A stretch of 64,000 nucleotides of DNA from an uncultured Tidjanibacter sp. (GTDB lineage: Bacteria > Bacteroidota > Bacteroidia > Bacteroidales > Rikenellaceae), in NCBI GenBank assembly GCA_944326085.1, contig CALVCL010000004.1, positions 101,920-165,919 on the forward strand, read 5' to 3'. Each line of letters begins with the position of its first letter. The stretch's first letter is position 1. A program made the translations under genes and the position numbers. Positions 63,783-64,000 of the stretch are shown here, piece after piece. The notes below the pieces were generated by a model. It ran no database searches and was not told where the DNA came from. It saw only the letters and a program-made list of their open reading frames with translations.

Positions 63783-63928
63783 TTTGCAGAATTACTAAAT
63801 ATATTCTGGATGTAATAGAAGAAAATCGTCCGGCCGTAAACTGCTATACAAAATTAGGCTTCACCGCCTTTAAGAAGACGAAGAAAAAGTGTGGAACTGC
63901 AATATATGATATTCGGGAAGTCGAATAA
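63783..63928 (+). pseudogene. GNAT acetyltransferase C-terminal remnant
   Basis: A short open stretch encodes a recognisable GNAT tail, ILDVIEENRPAVNCYTKLGF followed by a basic end KKTKKKCGTAIYDIREVE. The Q/RxxGxG/A acetyl-CoA loop and N-terminal half are absent, and the ATG at 63716 begins an unrelated-looking leader. It is probably the decayed end of a once complete gene. DNA here is AT-richer than its neighbours. The bases after it to the window end hold nothing that I can support. Confidence 0.6.
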
Positions 63929-64000
63929 AGACCAAAATGAAAAAAAGAGCTAAACAAGTGCAAATATAATCATTGATATACTGTATTTTATGTGGTATCA

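Overview
The window looks like chromosomal DNA of a gut-type Bacteroidales (Bacteroidota) of roughly 50% GC. Three things point there: fimbrillin/DUF5119/DUF3575 fimbrial genes, DUF2723 and DUF349 proteins and an archaeal/eukaryotic-type ProS; very frequent Bacteroidota -7 promoter boxes (TAnnTTTG) just upstream of genes; and few Shine-Dalgarno sequences. I cannot name the genus. The ptb-buk pair shows capacity for acyl-phosphate (butyrate-type) fermentation.

Layout. 1-3.5 kb: energy metabolism (buk, ptb, ackA) and a fluoride channel. 3.7-9.5 kb: DUF349 protein, pyrG and yidC. 9.6-11.9 kb: a small accessory unit of an acetyltransferase-like protein, a frameshifted PAPS-reductase-family (IbrA-like) gene and an IbrB/ParB-like gene. 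12-15 kb: tyrosine phosphatase, EamA transporter and proS. 15.4-19.2 kb: envelope proteins (Ser/aromatic-rich lipoprotein, FadL-type porin, beta-barrel). 19.4-22.2 kb: DsbD and a TlpA-like thioredoxin. 22.3-27 kb: lipoprotein, LysR/YeiH/MarC, tRNA-Lys and a MATE exporter. 27.2-30 kb: rplM-rpsI-rpsB-tsf with two candidate RNA regulatory structures. 30.3-44 kb: a biotin-dependent carboxylase with three biotinyl domains, cysS, a DUF2723 membrane protein, a solo fimbrillin with a 52-residue companion, mnmA, a nuclease-family protein and ppdK. 44.3-51.5 kb: a four-gene fimbrial operon, a promoter switch region and a tyrosine recombinase. 52-60 kb: M13 peptidase and the cell-shape cluster mreBCD-mrdA-rodA. 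60.3-64 kb: exbB-exbD-tonB, DUF1573, a class A beta-lactamase and an acetyltransferase remnant.

The most striking element is the switch at 49991-50238. The 11-bp motif TCTTGGTAAGA occurs three times between the recombinase gene and the fimbrial operon, once inverted (left) and twice direct (middle, right). Two consensus Bacteroidota promoter boxes sit between the copies, and both point away from the fimbrial operon. Recombination between the left copy and either other copy would turn a promoter toward the operon about 40 nt before its first start codon. The region therefore reads as a phase-variable fimbrial locus assembled in its OFF state, with the adjacent tyrosine recombinase the likely switch enzyme.

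Other points of interest are the triplicated biotinyl domain (two copies near-identical in DNA), two mutually exclusive hairpins between rpsB and tsf that look like an attenuator, a nested RNA structure before rpsB, three consecutive hairpins between the major fimbrillin and tip genes, and two compensating frameshifts in the IbrA-like gene.
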